Positions 16,671 through 26,003 of a DNA stretch of 64,000 nucleotides are shown piece after piece (position 1 is the first letter of the stretch; each line of letters opens with the position of its first letter). The position numbers were made by a program, and so were the translations under genes. Below the pieces are notes generated by a model. That model did no database searches. It saw only the letters and a program-made list of their open reading frames with translations, and was not told the DNA's origin. This stretch comes from Arachidicoccus rhizosphaerae (GTDB taxonomy: Bacteria > Bacteroidota > Bacteroidia > Chitinophagales > Chitinophagaceae): the NCBI RefSeq assembly GCF_900107765.1, contig NZ_FNQY01000018.1:26375-90374 (forward strand), read 5' to 3'.

Positions 16671-16678
16671 TATCTTTG
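16671..16678 (+). promoter_or_regulatory. -7 box of mutS, directly before the start codon
   Basis: TATCTTTG ends only 5 bp before the mutS ATG at 16684. Transcription would begin within a base or two of the start codon, giving a leaderless or near-leaderless mRNA. Confidence 0.6.
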
Positions 16679-16683
16679 TCCCT

Positions 16684-19350
16684 ATGGCAAAAACTAAAGG
16701 TGAAACACCCTTAATGCAGCAGCACCGGGAAATTAAACAAAAATATCCCGATGCTATTTTGCTGTTCAGGGTGGGGGATTTTTATGAAACCTTCGGGCAG
16801 GATGCGGTGAATGCTGCCGGTGTACTGGGTATCACGCTAACCAAACGTAATAGCGGTAATCCGGATGCAATGGAGCTTGCCGGCTTTCCGCACCATGCAC
16901 TGGATGCGTATCTGCATAAACTGGTAAAAGGTGGTTACAGGGTGGCCGTCGTAGATCAGCTCGAAGATCCTAAGGCCGCTAGAGGCATCGTCAAAAGGGG
17001 GGTGACCGAACTGGTCACACCGGGACTTGCTATAGATGATAAATTATTGGAAAACGGCAGCAATAATTTTTTAGCTGCTATTCATTATACGGATCAGGGG
17101 CTGGGTGCCGCTTTCCTGGATATTTCAACCGGGGAATTTTTTGTGGCAGAAGGGACGCAGGAGTATATCGAGAAACTTGTCCAGTCACTGCGCCCGGCGG
17201 AGATTATTTTTCAAAGGAGTTATCAAAAAAAGCTTAAAGAACAATTCGGGCAGGGTGTATTTACTTATACGCTGGAAGCCTGGATTTTTGAGCTGGGTTT
17301 TGCCGCTGAGGCTTTACTGAAGCATTTTCAGGTCCATAGCTTAAAAGGCTTTGGGATTGATCAGTTGGATAAAGGCATTATTGCCGCCGGCGCCATTTTG
17401 CATTATTTAAAAGAGACACAACATCCGGATCTGGATCATATTACACAGATTCAGCGTATTGAAAAGGATGATTTTCTCTGGATGGATCGTTTTACCATCC
17501 GCAACCTGGAGCTTTTACCAACAGGCAGGCAGCCCGGGGAACAGACCTTGTTGCAAGTGCTGGATAGCTCCCGTACGGCAATGGGAGCCCGCTTATTGAA
17601 AAGATGGCTGATCATGCCCCTCATTGATGAAGGCAAGATTCAGCGTAGATTAAACAGTGTAGAGCAGCTGGTCTTAAGCCCTGATACCCTACAACCTTTG
17701 CAAAACCTGCTGTCGGGTTGCGGAGACCTGGAAAGACTGGCCAGCAAGGTGGCCATGAAAAGGGTAGGCCCCAGAGAAGTCGTACAGCTAGCGAGCAGCC
17801 TGGGTGTCTGTAAGGACATTAAAGCTTTAATGGAAGTACAAAAAGATGCCTATCTAAGCAGTCTGGGAGCCGGACTAGATCCCTGTCAGGCAATTCAGGA
17901 TAAAATAGCCATGGAGCTCGTAGCGGAACCGCCTGCACTTGCCTCCAAGGGGGGCATTATAGCGGCCGGCGTATCTGAACAGCTTGATGAGCTCCGGGAG
18001 ATCTCTGCCAACGGGAAGGGCTATCTGGAAGCCATGCAAAAAAGAGAGGCGGAGGCCACCGGTATTTCTTCTTTAAAAGTGGGTTTCAATAATGTATTCG
18101 GCTATTATCTGGAAGTGACCAACCTGCATAAAGATAAGGTGCCGGAAAACTGGATTCGCAAACAGACCCTGGCGGCTGCAGAGCGGTATATCACCGAAGA
18201 ACTGAAAGGGTATGAAGAAAAAATAACAGGCGCACAGGAAAAAATAGCGGTCATAGAAGCGGATATTTATAACCGTTTACTGGAGCAGCTGGCTACTTAT
18301 ACCAGGCATTTGCAAAGCAATGCACAGCTGCTGGCCACCCTTGACCTGCTGGCCGGTTTTGCGGGGAATGCCTTAAAATATAATTACCATAAGCCGGTAT
18401 TACATAAGGGTACGGCCCTGAAGCTAAAGGCAAGCCGTCATCCGGTCATTGAAAGGTATTTACCGCCAGGGGAACCCTATGTAGATAATGATATTTTCCT
18501 GGACGCGGAAACGCAGCAGATTATTATTTTGACCGGGCCAAACATGAGTGGTAAAAGCGCCCTGCTCAGGCAAACCGCCCTGATTACGCTGATGGCTCAT
18601 ATGGGGAGTTTTGTGCCAGCCTCGGAGGCGGAGGTGCCGCTGACGGATAAAATATTTACCCGCGTGGGGGCAAGCGATAATCTGAGTGGCGGCGAGAGTA
18701 CCTTTATGGTGGAGATGAATGAAACGGCCAGTATTATCAATAATATTTCTGCCAGAAGCCTGATATTACTGGATGAAATAGGCCGGGGCACATCGACTTA
18801 TGACGGCATTTCCATTGCCTGGAGTATTGTAGAGTACCTGCATGGGGCCCCAGGAAAGCCAAAGACTTTATTTGCGACCCATTATCATGAACTCAATGAT
18901 CTGGAAACTTATCTGCCCCGGGTAAAAAATTATCATATCACCAATAAAGAGATCGGTCAAAAGATTATTTTCTTAAGAAAACTGGCTCCCGGTGGCAGCA
19001 CCCACAGTTTTGGTATCCATGTCGCAAAAATGGCGGGTATGCCGCCTTCCTTGACAGGCAGGGCTACGGAGATTTTAAAGCAGCTGGAACAAAACAGAGA
19101 TGAAGGCGGTTTGGGGCAGGGCGGTCCTAAGGAACAGGAGGGAAAAGAGCATAAAGGCATGCCCAGCGTGGAAGCGGCTACAGAAGGGATCAAAAAAGCC
19201 AATGCGCCACATCTGCAACTCAGCATTTTTGATACCCATACAGAAGTTTTTGATGAAATCAGAACAGCACTCAATGAAATTAATATCGATGAGCTGACAC
19301 CGGTGGCCGCTCTGCTGAAGCTCAATCAGATCAAGGGTTTGCTAAAATAA
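16684..19350 (+). CDS. mutS: DNA mismatch repair protein MutS
   Basis: 888 residues, slightly longer than E. coli MutS (853). It recognises base mismatches and small loops and recruits MutL. The mismatch-contact motif Phe33-Tyr34-Glu35 lies in GDFYETFG. The connector, lever and clamp domains follow, then the ABC-type ATPase with Walker A TGPNMSGKS at 617-625, the ABC-like segment NLSGGESTFMVEMNE, Walker B LILLDEIGRGTSTYDG and the H-loop in FATHYHEL. The C-terminal region has a charged, Glu/Gln/Gly-rich insertion (about residues 800-840) before a conserved tail. The downstream gene at 19400 is probably co-transcribed. Confidence 0.97.
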   Translation: MAKTKGETPLMQQHREIKQKYPDAILLFRVGDFYETFGQDAVNAAGVLGITLTKRNSGNPDAMELAGFPHHALDAYLHKLVKGGYRVAVVDQLEDPKAARGIVKRGVTELVTPGLAIDDKLLENGSNNFLAAIHYTDQGLGAAFLDISTGEFFVAEGTQEYIEKLVQSLRPAEIIFQRSYQKKLKEQFGQGVFTYTLEAWIFELGFAAEALLKHFQVHSLKGFGIDQLDKGIIAAGAILHYLKETQHPDLDHITQIQRIEKDDFLWMDRFTIRNLELLPTGRQPGEQTLLQVLDSSRTAMGARLLKRWLIMPLIDEGKIQRRLNSVEQLVLSPDTLQPLQNLLSGCGDLERLASKVAMKRVGPREVVQLASSLGVCKDIKALMEVQKDAYLSSLGAGLDPCQAIQDKIAMELVAEPPALASKGGIIAAGVSEQLDELREISANGKGYLEAMQKREAEATGISSLKVGFNNVFGYYLEVTNLHKDKVPENWIRKQTLAAAERYITEELKGYEEKITGAQEKIAVIEADIYNRLLEQLATYTRHLQSNAQLLATLDLLAGFAGNALKYNYHKPVLHKGTALKLKASRHPVIERYLPPGEPYVDNDIFLDAETQQIIILTGPNMSGKSALLRQTALITLMAHMGSFVPASEAEVPLTDKIFTRVGASDNLSGGESTFMVEMNETASIINNISARSLILLDEIGRGTSTYDGISIAWSIVEYLHGAPGKPKTLFATHYHELNDLETYLPRVKNYHITNKEIGQKIIFLRKLAPGGSTHSFGIHVAKMAGMPPSLTGRATEILKQLEQNRDEGGLGQGGPKEQEGKEHKGMPSVEAATEGIKKANAPHLQLSIFDTHTEVFDEIRTALNEINIDELTPVAALLKLNQIKGLLK

Positions 19351-19399
19351 AGAAATTGGGATATATTCACACAAAAGAACGCAAAGATTAGAAGCAGAT

Positions 19400-19867
19400 A
19401 TGATTAAGTATACCACAAATTTTGTTGATAAACTGGAAGCGATATTAGAAGAATCCAAATATACGGTTCGCTATGAAAGAGGTAATTTTCAAAGTGGCTG
19501 GTGTCTTTTGGATCATAAAAGAGTCGTGGTATTAAATAAGTTTTTAAATACGGAAGGCCGGGTGAATACCCTGGTGGAGCTGATCCCGCAGTTAAAAATA
19601 GATTATGATATGCTGACACTGAATTCCCAGAAGTTATTTGACTTTCTGACTGAAAACCGCCTGGAAAAGCTGGGTATTGAAAAAGATACCGCGGCGCAAC
19701 AAACGGAAGCATTAGAAACAGGGGAAACAGCTGAAAGCGCTGTTGACAGTGCATCGGAAGCAGCAGCAACGGCAGATGCTGAAGCTAATATACAAGATAG
19801 GGAAACCGGTGAGGATCAGGAGGTGTCAAAACAGGCGCCGGAAGACTTAGACGGGGGAGAAGCGTAG
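19400..19867 (+). CDS. Conserved hypothetical protein downstream of mutS
   Basis: 155 residues. The first 95 look folded and conserved (TVRYERGNFQSGWCLLDHKR, VVVLNKFLNTEGRVNTLVEL), while residues 100-155 are Ala/Glu-rich and probably disordered. No signal peptide or membrane segment, so cytosolic. I do not assign a domain. It starts 49 bp after mutS without a visible promoter, so the two probably share a transcript; a functional link with repair is not shown. Confidence 0.75.
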   Translation: MIKYTTNFVDKLEAILEESKYTVRYERGNFQSGWCLLDHKRVVVLNKFLNTEGRVNTLVELIPQLKIDYDMLTLNSQKLFDFLTENRLEKLGIEKDTAAQQTEALETGETAESAVDSASEAAATADAEANIQDRETGEDQEVSKQAPEDLDGGEA

Positions 19868-19959
19868 CGCCTTGGATTAAAAATGACCTTTGCTTAAAAT
19901 TAAAATAAAGACTACCTTCCATCTGAACTTGAGCGACGAATCAATTAAATAAAATCCAT

Positions 19960-20340
19960 ATGAATTTATTAGGTAACATAATCTGGCTCATTTTTGGCGG
20001 ACTGCTGGTGGCCATTGAATACTTTGTAGGCGGCATCATTTTATGTCTGACCATCATTGGTATTCCTTTTGGTTTGCAGAGCTTTAAAATCGGCGTCGCC
20101 TCACTCGCCCCTTTTGGTCTTAAAATAGTTGAGAAATCCTCCCTTAAAGGACAGTCAACCGGCTGTCTGACGACATTTTTGAATATTCTCTGGATCCTGT
20201 TTGGTGGTCTTTGGATTGCGCTGACTCATTTGGTATTCGGGGTGATTTTATGCATTACCATTATCGGTATTCCCTTTGGACGTCAGCATTTTAAATTAAT
20301 GGCGCTCTGCCTGACACCTTTTGGAAAGGCGCTCGTCTGA
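19960..20340 (+). CDS. YccF-domain inner-membrane protein
   Basis: 126 residues made of two copies of the YccF motif: NIIWLIFGGLLVAIEYFVGG and a second near 70-100, each followed by ILCxTIIGIPFGxQ and then LxPFG. Two hydrophobic hairpins predict a small polytopic membrane protein. The function of the family is unknown. A GC-rich hairpin at 20390-20414 follows. Confidence 0.9.
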   Translation: MNLLGNIIWLIFGGLLVAIEYFVGGIILCLTIIGIPFGLQSFKIGVASLAPFGLKIVEKSSLKGQSTGCLTTFLNILWILFGGLWIALTHLVFGVILCITIIGIPFGRQHFKLMALCLTPFGKALV

Positions 20341-20389
20341 TTACTGCAGCCAAATCCATTTAGCAGAATTGTCAATAACACTTTTTTAT

Positions 20390-20414
20390 AAAGCGTGCGC
20401 CAAGCGCATGCTTT
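20390..20414 (+). terminator. Hairpin after the YccF gene
   Basis: AAAGCGTGCGC (20390-20400) and GCGCATGCTTT (20404-20414) pair with one G-T and a 3-nt loop. Only a short T stretch follows, so terminator strength is uncertain. Confidence 0.5.
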
Positions 20415-20620
20415 ATTGTATTAATTGCCTATTTTTGATGCAGAAAAATAGTTATGGCAATCCCTTGTAAAATTTGCATGGAATCTGCGCGTACTGTTTC
20501 TCTCAATCACTATTCACTAAATGGCTGACTTTCTTTTGAGCGCAGATGGTTATTAGAAAATAATGGCCCATTCCGCAAAAGACAGGCGGCATTTACCCAT
20601 TTAAAACATTAATACGATCG

Positions 20621-23041
20621 ATGAAAAAAAGTCTACAGTTGCTCTCGGCTGCCGGGTTATTACTAGGCAGTCTGATGACAGCCCGGGCACAGAGCACGCG
20701 TGTGTTATTTGACAATGACTGGCAGATTCAGTTGGATACGGCCAATCAGTATGAAGCTTCCCGCCTGGCCAGCAAGCCCTGGCAAAAGGTACAGTTGCCT
20801 CATGACTGGAGTATTGAACAGCCTTTTGATGAGTACAGTCCCAGTACGAATGGCGGCGCGTCTCTAAGAGGGGGCACCGCCATGTACAAAAAAGAATTTA
20901 CGGTTCCGGCCGCTGATAAAGGCAAACATCTTTTTATCGATTTTGATGGGGTTTACATGAACAGTACGGTCTGGGTAAACGGGCATGAGCTGGGAACAAG
21001 ACCGAATGGTTATATATCCTTTCAGTATGAGCTGACTCCCTATTTAAATTTTGGCGGGAAAAACGAGATCAAAGTATTGGTCCATAATCATCAGCCCAAT
21101 TCCAGATGGTATAGCGGAAGTGGTATCTACCGCAATGTCTGGCTGGAGAAAAAAGGAGATATCTATGTAGATAACTACGGTACTTATATTACAACGCCAA
21201 AAGTTTCCACGCAGCAGGCCTCTTTACAGCTGCAGACCAAGGTAAAGAACGCATTAAATAAGACGGCCGCAGTAGAAGTAAAAACCGTCATTTTTGATGA
21301 TGACAAAAGAGTGGTAAAAATCCTGACAGATAAATTCAGTCTGCAACCCGGAGAGCTGTTGGAGCGGACGACAAAAGCAGATATACCTGCTCCAAAATTA
21401 TGGAGTCTGGAAACACCGCACCTGTATAAAGCCGTGACGGAAGTCTATCAGGGGGGCAAAAAAGAAGATACTTATACCACGAACTTCGGGATCAGAAGTT
21501 TTCATTTTGACCGCGAGAAAGGTTTTTTCCTGAACGGTCAGTCCGTGAAAATTGTAGGGGTATGTATGCACCATGATTTAGGCGCCCTGGGTTCTGCCAT
21601 TAACTACAGAGCCATGGAGCGTCAGCTGGAAATCCTGAAAGAAATGGGGATTAACGGCATCAGAACTTCGCATAACCCGCCAGCGCCCGAGTGGCTGGAA
21701 TTATGCGACAAAATGGGTTTTATTGTCATGGATGAAGCCTTTGACATGTGGAAGGAGAAGAAAAATGATTTTGATTACCATCTCTATTGGGATCAGTGGC
21801 ATTATAAGGATTTAGTGGATCAGGTCTTAAGAGATCGCAATCACCCCAGTGTGTTTGTCTGGAGTATCGGTAATGAAATTCCGGAGCAGTGGGGCGGACA
21901 AAAAGATACCAGCGGTCGCAGCATTGCCAGAGAGCTTAATAGAATTGTAGATAGCCTGGATAACCGTCCAACAACGGCCGCACTCAATCATCCCCAGAAG
22001 GATAATAATATTGCCATCACAGGAACGCTGGGGTTGATAGGCGTGAACTACCATCATCAGGGCTGGGCAAAATTACCCGAGGAGTTTCCCGGTCAGACAT
22101 TTATTTTGACAGAAACCGTTTCATCTTTGCAATCCAGAGGAGAATATCTGATGCCTTCGGATTCTATCAGACGCTGGGCGGGTTTTACAAAAAAGAAAAA
22201 TGGCGGAACGCCGGATTATATCTGCTCTGCCTATGAAAACAGCTCCGCACCATGGGGATCTACGCATGAAGAAAGTTTAAAACTGTTATTGAAATATCCG
22301 TTCCTGAGCGGAATGTATATTTGGACCGGTTTTGATTATCTGGGTGAGCCTACACCGTATCCATTCCCGGCCAGAAGTTCTTATTTTGGCATCGTGGATC
22401 TGGCCGGATTCCCCAAAGATGCCTTTTATCTGTATCAAAGTTTATTTACCGATAAGGATGTATTACATATATTCCCGCACTGGAACTGGAAACCTGATCA
22501 GAAAATAGATATCTGGGCATATTACAACCATGCAGATGAAGTAGAACTTCAGTTGAACGGGAAGTCCCTGGGTATCCGTAAAAAGACCGGTGATCAGCTG
22601 CACGTACAGTGGGATAGCATCGCCTTTACCCCGGGAACATTAAAAGCTATTTCCAGGAAAAACGGCAAGATCGTTAAGGTGACTGAGATTCACACGGCGG
22701 GCAAAGCTTATAAACTGGTTGCCACCGCAGATCGTTCCACTATTAAAAATGATGGTCAGGATCTGGCTTTTGTGAAGATTCAGGTGGAAGATCAAAATGG
22801 CAATCTGGTGCCTGACGCAGATAATGAGTTGCATTTTAGCCTGAGTGGAGACGCTCAAATAGCTGCGCTGGATAATGGTAATGAAACAGACCTGACGCCT
22901 TATTCTAATAAAGAGTCCCGTAAGGCCTATAACGGTTTAGGGCTGGCCATTATAAAGGCCCATGAACAAAAAAGTACGGTAACACTTACAGTCACCAGTC
23001 CCGGTCTTACACCGGCTACGGTTCAAATAGAAATCAAATAA
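20621..23041 (+). CDS. Glycoside hydrolase family 2 (beta-galactosidase-like), secreted
   Basis: 806 residues with a signal peptide (1-23, ending ARAQ). GH2 domains in order: sugar-binding jelly roll (about 30-190, VQLPHDWSIEQPFDE, YSGSGIYRNVWLE), Ig-like sandwich (190-290), TIM barrel (about 300-600), then DUF4982-like and Ig-like C-terminal domains. The acid/base is Glu419 in SIGNEIPEQ and the nucleophile Glu498 in ILTETVSS. SHNPPAPEWLELCDKMGF is a further family mark. It probably removes terminal beta-galactosyl or related residues from plant or host glycans in the periplasm; substrate is not predictable. No SusC/D pair is adjacent. Confidence 0.92.
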   Translation: MKKSLQLLSAAGLLLGSLMTARAQSTRVLFDNDWQIQLDTANQYEASRLASKPWQKVQLPHDWSIEQPFDEYSPSTNGGASLRGGTAMYKKEFTVPAADKGKHLFIDFDGVYMNSTVWVNGHELGTRPNGYISFQYELTPYLNFGGKNEIKVLVHNHQPNSRWYSGSGIYRNVWLEKKGDIYVDNYGTYITTPKVSTQQASLQLQTKVKNALNKTAAVEVKTVIFDDDKRVVKILTDKFSLQPGELLERTTKADIPAPKLWSLETPHLYKAVTEVYQGGKKEDTYTTNFGIRSFHFDREKGFFLNGQSVKIVGVCMHHDLGALGSAINYRAMERQLEILKEMGINGIRTSHNPPAPEWLELCDKMGFIVMDEAFDMWKEKKNDFDYHLYWDQWHYKDLVDQVLRDRNHPSVFVWSIGNEIPEQWGGQKDTSGRSIARELNRIVDSLDNRPTTAALNHPQKDNNIAITGTLGLIGVNYHHQGWAKLPEEFPGQTFILTETVSSLQSRGEYLMPSDSIRRWAGFTKKKNGGTPDYICSAYENSSAPWGSTHEESLKLLLKYPFLSGMYIWTGFDYLGEPTPYPFPARSSYFGIVDLAGFPKDAFYLYQSLFTDKDVLHIFPHWNWKPDQKIDIWAYYNHADEVELQLNGKSLGIRKKTGDQLHVQWDSIAFTPGTLKAISRKNGKIVKVTEIHTAGKAYKLVATADRSTIKNDGQDLAFVKIQVEDQNGNLVPDADNELHFSLSGDAQIAALDNGNETDLTPYSNKESRKAYNGLGLAIIKAHEQKSTVTLTVTSPGLTPATVQIEIK

Positions 23042-23050
23042 GAGGGTGAT

Positions 23051-23093
23051 ACCATAAAAAAAGCTCCAATTATGTTGGAGCTTTTTTTATGGT
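23051..23093. terminator. Strong bidirectional intrinsic terminator
   Basis: A perfect 19-bp inverted repeat (arms 23051-23069 and 23075-23093) with seven A and seven T flanking the GC core GCTCCAA/TTGGAGC. It separates the convergent GH2 and acetyltransferase genes. Confidence 0.93.
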
Positions 23094-23154
23094 ATTTTGT
23101 GATTAAGGGGCCAGCTGATTTACGGATATATCCGGCTAAACAGTGACGGTCCCG

Positions 23155-23688
23155 TCATGATAATTTATAAATAAACTCGTCGATTTCTTTATTTCTGGCA
23201 CCGGCAAAGCCCCTGTCTTCACCGGTTTTAATAAAGCCATTTTGAAGTAATACCTGCTGTGACCCGGTATTATCAAAGGCAGTCCGGCCGTATATCGGTC
23301 TCATTTTTTCCAATAATAAAAACTGGCGAAGGGCTTCTGTTGCAATCCTTTGTCCCCAATAGTTCCGGCTGATCCAATAAGTAATCTCCGCTTGCTGTTC
23401 TATTTCAAATTTAGAAATACTTCCTACTACGCTATCCGCTAAAAGAATGGTTTGTAGATTTTTAGTAGAGTCATTTAAAAAAGGGATGTATTTGTCCAGG
23501 TAGGCTTGTTGGCTGATGGAGTCCTTAGGTGTAAAAGCTGCCATGAAGCGCGCCTTTTCATCCAGCTGAAAATTAAAAAACAGTTCCAGATCTTGCTGAA
23601 CTGTTTTTCTTAACCGGATATTTGGATGCTGTGCTGGTTGACCCGGCGTAATTGACTTAGAAAAGTTACCTGTGGCATTGGACGACAT
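23155..23688 (-). CDS. GNAT-family N-acetyltransferase (RimJ/RimL-like)
   Basis: 177 residues. After a Ser/Pro-rich leader of about 22 residues the GNAT fold begins (IRLRKTVQQDLELFFNFQ). ITYWISRNYWGQRIATEAL is the acetyl-CoA binding segment in the form typical of RimJ/RimL-type enzymes, and GFIKTGEDRGF closes the fold. It transfers an acetyl group from acetyl-CoA to an amine; the acceptor is unknown. The 205 bp to the next gene hold no feature I can support. Confidence 0.87.
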   Translation of the reverse strand: MSSNATGNFSKSITPGQPAQHPNIRLRKTVQQDLELFFNFQLDEKARFMAAFTPKDSISQQAYLDKYIPFLNDSTKNLQTILLADSVVGSISKFEIEQQAEITYWISRNYWGQRIATEALRQFLLLEKMRPIYGRTAFDNTGSQQVLLQNGFIKTGEDRGFAGARNKEIDEFIYKLS

Positions 23689-23893
23689 AGAACCCTGTTT
23701 TAATTTTTCAAAATCCGGATATGGTTATTTCATCAAATATAAGCTTTCTGGCTGACGCTTTTGGGAACCGTAACCATCACCTAAAAAAACTACTATTTGC
23801 CAGGGATTCGGTCCTCATTATAGAAGTTAAATTACTTAATATTTATTGGAGAGGATGGTGGAAAATCAAACTGTATATAAGTTATATAAATAC

Positions 23894-24748
23894 TTATACG
23901 ATACTAAGAGAACGTTTCTTTTCGAGTGCTTTGTCTAGGAAGGCAGGAAGAATAATTTTCTGGGTCAGCAGAATTTTATCCGGATCGTCCAGTTTACCCA
24001 GCATATCCCAATACTTAGCTTCCCCGTGCTCTTCAATAACGCGGGCTTTATTGATATCTTTTAACAGGTGGTCACGCATACTGATGGCGTCCGCTTCCGG
24101 ATGAAACTGGGTGCCAATCATCTCATCAGAAAACCTGACTGCCATGATGGCTCTTTCCAGCGGCACATGGGGCCTTTCTTTTTCCAGGGCCAGTACAGTG
24201 GCGCCAATGGTATTTAGCTGATCAAAATCCGGTTGTACCACCTGATAATCCCGACTGTCTACCCCGTAAAAAGGTTCAGGCAGCTGTTCAAATATCGGTT
24301 CATGTAAGCCGCCCCAGATTTTATGCATCGGAAATACCCCGAAAGAGGTTGATTTTCTTTTGCATACCTTACCGATTTTAAAGAATCGGCAGGCGAGCTG
24401 GAAAGAATGGCAGATAAAGAAAATATGCTTTTTATCTGCTGCTCTGGCCTGGGTATTGTAATAATAAAGTTGATTGATCAGACTGAAGAATTTATTTTCC
24501 CATTGCCAGCCTTCTTCATCAAAGGGAGATCCCGGTCCGCCACTGGAAATATAAATATCGAAGGAATTATCCGGCACTTCATCTTTTTGCCGGACATCAA
24601 AAACGGTTATTTCAAAGGGAACTCCATGGTCGTTTTGGTATTGCTGCAGGATATTCAATATACAGCGAAGTCCCTGATTAGGAACACCGTTGTTTAAATC
24701 CAGTACTGCAATATTTATTTTTTTTCTTTCGGAATCTTTGACATCCAT
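23894..24748 (-). CDS. Class I glutamine amidotransferase-like protein (amidoligase cluster)
   Basis: 284 residues with a class I glutamine amidotransferase fold: SSGGPGSP for the oxyanion loop, nucleophile Cys in FICHSFQLACRFF, and His-Glu in GTQFHPEAD. These domains release ammonia from glutamine, or act as gamma-glutamyl hydrolases. There is no attached synthetase domain, so the acceptor enzyme must be separate, probably one of the ligases just upstream in the cluster. It is the last gene of the 27778-23894 minus-strand cluster. About 60 C-terminal residues beyond the core are unassigned. Confidence 0.85.
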   Translation of the reverse strand: MDVKDSERKKINIAVLDLNNGVPNQGLRCILNILQQYQNDHGVPFEITVFDVRQKDEVPDNSFDIYISSGGPGSPFDEEGWQWENKFFSLINQLYYYNTQARAADKKHIFFICHSFQLACRFFKIGKVCKRKSTSFGVFPMHKIWGGLHEPIFEQLPEPFYGVDSRDYQVVQPDFDQLNTIGATVLALEKERPHVPLERAIMAVRFSDEMIGTQFHPEADAISMRDHLLKDINKARVIEEHGEAKYWDMLGKLDDPDKILLTQKIILPAFLDKALEKKRSLSIV

Positions 24749-24866
24749 GCCGCAAAGTTACAACAATTCTATTTTTAGGGTCTGAAGCATGGTGTAAGGG
24801 AGCAGCAGCAGCAATTTTTTAACGAAGTTTTAATTTGTAATATATTTTATACAAATTAGTTATGTA

Positions 24867-25964
24867 TTATTTTAAAAACTCATCTGCTACAAATTTAACG
24901 ACATCTTCAAACCGGCCGCTTTCCTGAAAAATACGCAGTTGTTTATCGGCCCCTGTTCCCTCGCGAAGGATCTTCTCCACGTCGGCAATGGCTTTTCTGC
25001 TGCCCAGATCATCTACCACATCATCTATAAATTCCAATAGTTCTCCGATCAGGAGCCTGACAGGCACTTCTACCTCCTTACCAAAATCAATCAGCAGGCC
25101 GTCGAGTCCGTAGCGGGAGGCGCGCCATTTATTTTCATTGATCAGCGAGCGTTTATAAACCATGTAATTCATATTCTGGTTGCGCAGCTTGTAGAGTTTG
25201 GCACAGATTGCCTGGAACAGGGCGGCCAGAGAAATACATTCATCCGTCGTCAGTGCTACATCACAAACCCTGAACTCAATGGTATTATAAACAGGATGTA
25301 CTCTTAAGTCCCACCAGATTTTCTTGGCATTGTCAATGCAATTGGTTTTGACCAGGACTTTTATATAATTATCATACTCTTCAATGGATTCAAAAAAATC
25401 AGGGATCCCCGTTCTTGGAAACTTATCAAAGACTTTGGAACGGTAGGATTTAAAGCCGGTATTTCTGCCTTCCCAGAAAGGAGAATTGGTAGACAGTGCA
25501 TAGATATGCGGGATAAAATACCGGACAGAATTGGCAATATGGATCGCCATTTCTCTGGACTCCACACCTATATGAACGTGCATGCCAAAAATAAGATTAG
25601 AGCGGGCCGCATCCTGCATCTCATTGACGATTTCATGATACCGCGGATTCTCTGTAATGGATTGTTTATGCCATAAAGAGAAAGGATGCGTACCGGAGGC
25701 GCCTGCCAGCAACTGTTCGGAGGCGGCAATCTCGGCAATAGTCGTTCTAAGATGACGGATATCTGCCCTGGCTTCTTCGATGTTCTGGCAAATGGACGTA
25801 CCGACTTCCACGACTGCCTGATGCATCTCTGCTTTTACCTTTCCCTCCAGTGCCAGTTCTGTTTTTTCAACAATCCTGTTCTGATGACTTTTGAGTTCAA
25901 AAGTCTGAGGGTCGACAATCATATATTCCTCCTCAATCCCGATGGTAAATTGTGCTAAGTTCAT
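24867..25964 (-). CDS. GCS2/YbdK-type carboxylate-amine ligase
   Basis: 365 residues of the glutamate-cysteine ligase type 2 family (glutamine-synthetase fold). Marks are FTIGIEEEYMIVDP at the start, MHQAVVEVGTSIC, FGMHVHIGVE and WWDLRVHPVYNTIEFRVCD. These enzymes use ATP to join a carboxylate to an amine; E. coli YbdK has weak glutamate-cysteine ligase activity. Here the neighbours are an ATP-grasp ligase, an amidotransferase and an esterase, so it probably makes a small amide-linked product rather than glutathione. It follows the ATP-grasp gene by 39 bp. Confidence 0.92.
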   Translation of the reverse strand: MNLAQFTIGIEEEYMIVDPQTFELKSHQNRIVEKTELALEGKVKAEMHQAVVEVGTSICQNIEEARADIRHLRTTIAEIAASEQLLAGASGTHPFSLWHKQSITENPRYHEIVNEMQDAARSNLIFGMHVHIGVESREMAIHIANSVRYFIPHIYALSTNSPFWEGRNTGFKSYRSKVFDKFPRTGIPDFFESIEEYDNYIKVLVKTNCIDNAKKIWWDLRVHPVYNTIEFRVCDVALTTDECISLAALFQAICAKLYKLRNQNMNYMVYKRSLINENKWRASRYGLDGLLIDFGKEVEVPVRLLIGELLEFIDDVVDDLGSRKAIADVEKILREGTGADKQLRIFQESGRFEDVVKFVADEFLK

Positions 25965-26003
25965 GTTGGGAAAATTGAAAAACCACTATTAAGGTATAAA
26001 GTT

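Noticed and set aside
16662..16680. A TGTCC...TGTCC pair before mutS as a fourth LytTR site
   Set aside because: The period is 18 bp rather than 21, the second copy is part of the -7 box TATCTTTG, and neither has the GTT core.
23721..24104. A 127-codon plus-strand frame
   Set aside because: Its second half is the antisense of the amidotransferase gene; the first half has no start signal or protein-like pattern.
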